7,952 nt of DNA from Cytophagales bacterium (GTDB taxonomy: Bacteria > Bacteroidota > Bacteroidia > Cytophagales > Cytophagaceae): contig JANYCO010000416.1 in NCBI GenBank assembly GCA_025360235.1, positions 1 to 7,952 on the forward strand, written 5' to 3'. The notes under the pieces are model-generated. The model was not told the origin of the DNA. It searched no databases and saw only the letters and a list, made by a program, of their open reading frames with translations. Below are positions 6,950-7,952 of the stretch, one piece after another (the stretch's first letter is position 1; each line of letters opens with the position of its first letter). The translations under genes were made by a program, and so were the position numbers.

Positions 6950-7696
6950 ATGAAAACCTTTAAAAAATTATTCTTTGTGGCCATTTTAAGCAGTTTACTG
7001 GCTTGTTCGGGCAACAATAATGAATCAAAAGATTCCTCAGATAGTTTGACCACTCCTTCAGACACTAGTGCAAAAGCAGACACTACTGCAAAAGTAAGCG
7101 TTGCTCCAGTTGAAGTAAAGGACCCGGCAGAAGATTTGAATTTAGTATTCAAAGACATCATTACTACTATGAAAGCTCAGGGTGATCTATCTAAACTTAA
7201 TAAATATATCGACCCTAAAACCGGAATGTACCATGTATATACTGTAGGAGATTTTAATAGATCCTACGACAAATATGATAAACTCGAACAAATAGATGGT
7301 GATGAAGCCAACGGTCCGGGACCAGACTCTTATGCTAATTTTAGAGATCAATTGGCTAAAATAGATACGGCCAAGCTTTCGCTAAATTATGATTTAACCA
7401 AAGCAGATGAATGTAAGATGAAGAAGAAAGGAACCTTCGCAATTACAATAGAAAAACCAATAACACTCTTAAGTGATTGTTATAATCAGCTTCTTCAGGT
7501 TACAGGAGAAGACCCAGACAATAAACAAGCGGCTCGTCTTAAAAAAGCGGAATCTAAGATTACTCAGAAAATCATTATTAATTTATTTGACAATAGTAAT
7601 GCTAATGGTGCTGAAGTATTCTATTTTTCCTGTATTGACAAAAAATGGTATTTGCAGGCGATAGACCTTACTGATTGCGGAGGAGATAACGAATAA
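6950..7696 (+). CDS. Lipoprotein with Ser/Thr/Asp-rich linker, function unknown
   Basis: I cannot assign a function. The 248-residue product has a lipoprotein signal: basic MKTFKK, a hydrophobic core, and lipobox SLLAC with the lipidated Cys at residue 19. Residues 20-55 are a low-complexity linker rich in Ser, Thr, Asp, Asn and Lys, as is common for envelope lipoproteins. The folded part spans about 57-248 and looks mixed alpha/beta, opening with a helix (EDLNLVFKDIITTMKAQGDL) followed by the distinctive YIDPKTGMYHVYTVGDF. It has four cysteines (155, 177, 228, 243), so disulfides are possible. The end (GAEVFYFSCIDKKWYLQAID) reads like paired beta strands of a small ligand-binding or NTF2-like fold, which is speculative. 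Residue +2 after Cys is Ser rather than Asp, and the acidic Ser/Asp-rich start may direct it to the outer membrane or surface. The ATG at 6950 is the only start that gives a complete lipoprotein signal; no Shine-Dalgarno is present. Confidence 0.9.
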   Translation: MKTFKKLFFVAILSSLLACSGNNNESKDSSDSLTTPSDTSAKADTTAKVSVAPVEVKDPAEDLNLVFKDIITTMKAQGDLSKLNKYIDPKTGMYHVYTVGDFNRSYDKYDKLEQIDGDEANGPGPDSYANFRDQLAKIDTAKLSLNYDLTKADECKMKKKGTFAITIEKPITLLSDCYNQLLQVTGEDPDNKQAARLKKAESKITQKIIINLFDNSNANGAEVFYFSCIDKKWYLQAIDLTDCGGDNE

Positions 7697-7700
7697 AAAA

Positions 7701-7733
7701 AAGTGTCCGGCGGTTTTGAACTGTCGGACACTT
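7701..7733 (-). terminator. Rho-independent terminator of accD
   Basis: AAGTGTCCG (7701-7709) pairs with CGGACACTT (7725-7733). The stem extends inward to about 15 bp, including two G-U pairs, around a 3-base loop. Read on the minus strand, the stem is followed by TTTTTTTATTC, the textbook U-tract, so it terminates the minus-strand accD. On the plus strand it is followed by AAATAAT, a poor tail, so termination of the lipoprotein gene here is less certain. The U-tract bases directly abut the lipoprotein gene's stop codon at 7694-7696. Confidence 0.85.
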
Positions 7734-7754
7734 AAATAATATATCAGAGAAAAA

Positions 7755-7952
7755 TTACTTCAGCATCCCTAAAAGGTCGCTGAGTTTCTTTTTCATTTCT
7801 TTTCTGTCTACTATGAAATCTAAGAAGCCATGTTCAAGTACAAATTCTGCACTTTGAAATCCTTCCGGTAAATCTTTTCCTATTGTTTCTCTGATTACAC
7901 GTGGACCAGCAAACCCTATCAATGAACCTGGTTCGGAGATATTAAAGTCCCC
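7755..7952 (-). CDS. accD: Acetyl-CoA carboxylase carboxyltransferase beta subunit, C-terminal fragment
   Basis: The 65 C-terminal codons of a minus-strand gene that continues beyond the right edge. The fragment begins GDFNISEPGSLIGFAGPRVI and continues through LPEGFQSAEFVLEHGFLD to the end LSDLLGMLK. This matches the C-terminal crotonase-fold region of AccD (E. coli: EPGALIGFAGPRVI, then LPPGFQRSEFLIEKGAID). AccD pairs with AccA to transfer the carboxyl group from biotin on AccB to acetyl-CoA, giving malonyl-CoA for fatty-acid synthesis in the cytoplasm. The N-terminal zinc-binding domain would be outside the window. The stop (TAA, bases 7755-7757) is followed by the hairpin at 7701-7733. 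Confidence 0.93.
   Translation of the reverse strand, partial: GDFNISEPGSLIGFAGPRVIRETIGKDLPEGFQSAEFVLEHGFLDFIVDRKEMKKKLSDLLGMLK

Noticed and set aside
1..7952. CRISPR array, gasdermin gene or type III-E components near the CHAT protease
   Set aside because: No spaced direct repeats and no matching proteins are present in the window; the region to the left of base 1 cannot be seen.

Overview
The window looks like chromosomal DNA from a Bacteroidota bacterium, possibly of the Chitinophagales/Sphingobacteriales type (inference). It is AT-rich, its start codons lack Shine-Dalgarno sequences and sit behind A/T-rich leaders, and it carries a large TPR-CHAT protein plus small secreted or lipoprotein hypotheticals of the kind common in that phylum. 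I see no rRNA, tRNA, CRISPR array, insertion sequence, transposase or phage gene.

Layout. Positions 1-3789 (+) hold the 3' part of a very large gene that runs off the left edge. It encodes a TPR-rich protein ending in a CHAT (caspase/separase-like) peptidase domain with an intact His/Cys dyad. Only 17 bases later comes tpx (3807-4307, +), an atypical 2-Cys thiol peroxidase. After a 105-base gap lies a gene for a small secreted helical protein of unknown function (4413-4907, +). A strong symmetrical hairpin (4930-4960) then separates it from a convergent acyl-CoA dehydrogenase gene (5035-6816, -) of the long VLCAD/Bacillus-FadE-like class. A 133-base AT-rich divergent region (6817-6949) with a 12-bp palindrome separates this gene from a lipoprotein gene of unknown function (6950-7696, +). 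A second hairpin (7701-7733) follows, and then the C-terminal end of accD on the minus strand (7755-7952), which runs off the right edge.

How the genes work together. Most of the window is a mosaic of short, independent transcription units: an acyl-CoA dehydrogenase for fatty-acid breakdown, an acetyl-CoA carboxylase subunit for fatty-acid synthesis, and two exported proteins. The pair most likely to share a transcript is the TPR-CHAT gene and tpx, because the gap is 17 bases with no visible terminator. Whether that pairing means anything functionally cannot be judged from one genome. The TPR-CHAT protein is the only real candidate for an undescribed system. Its substrate, trigger and upstream neighbours are outside the window, and no gasdermin, CRISPR type III-E component or other known CHAT partner is visible. 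All intergenic gaps are under 300 bases.
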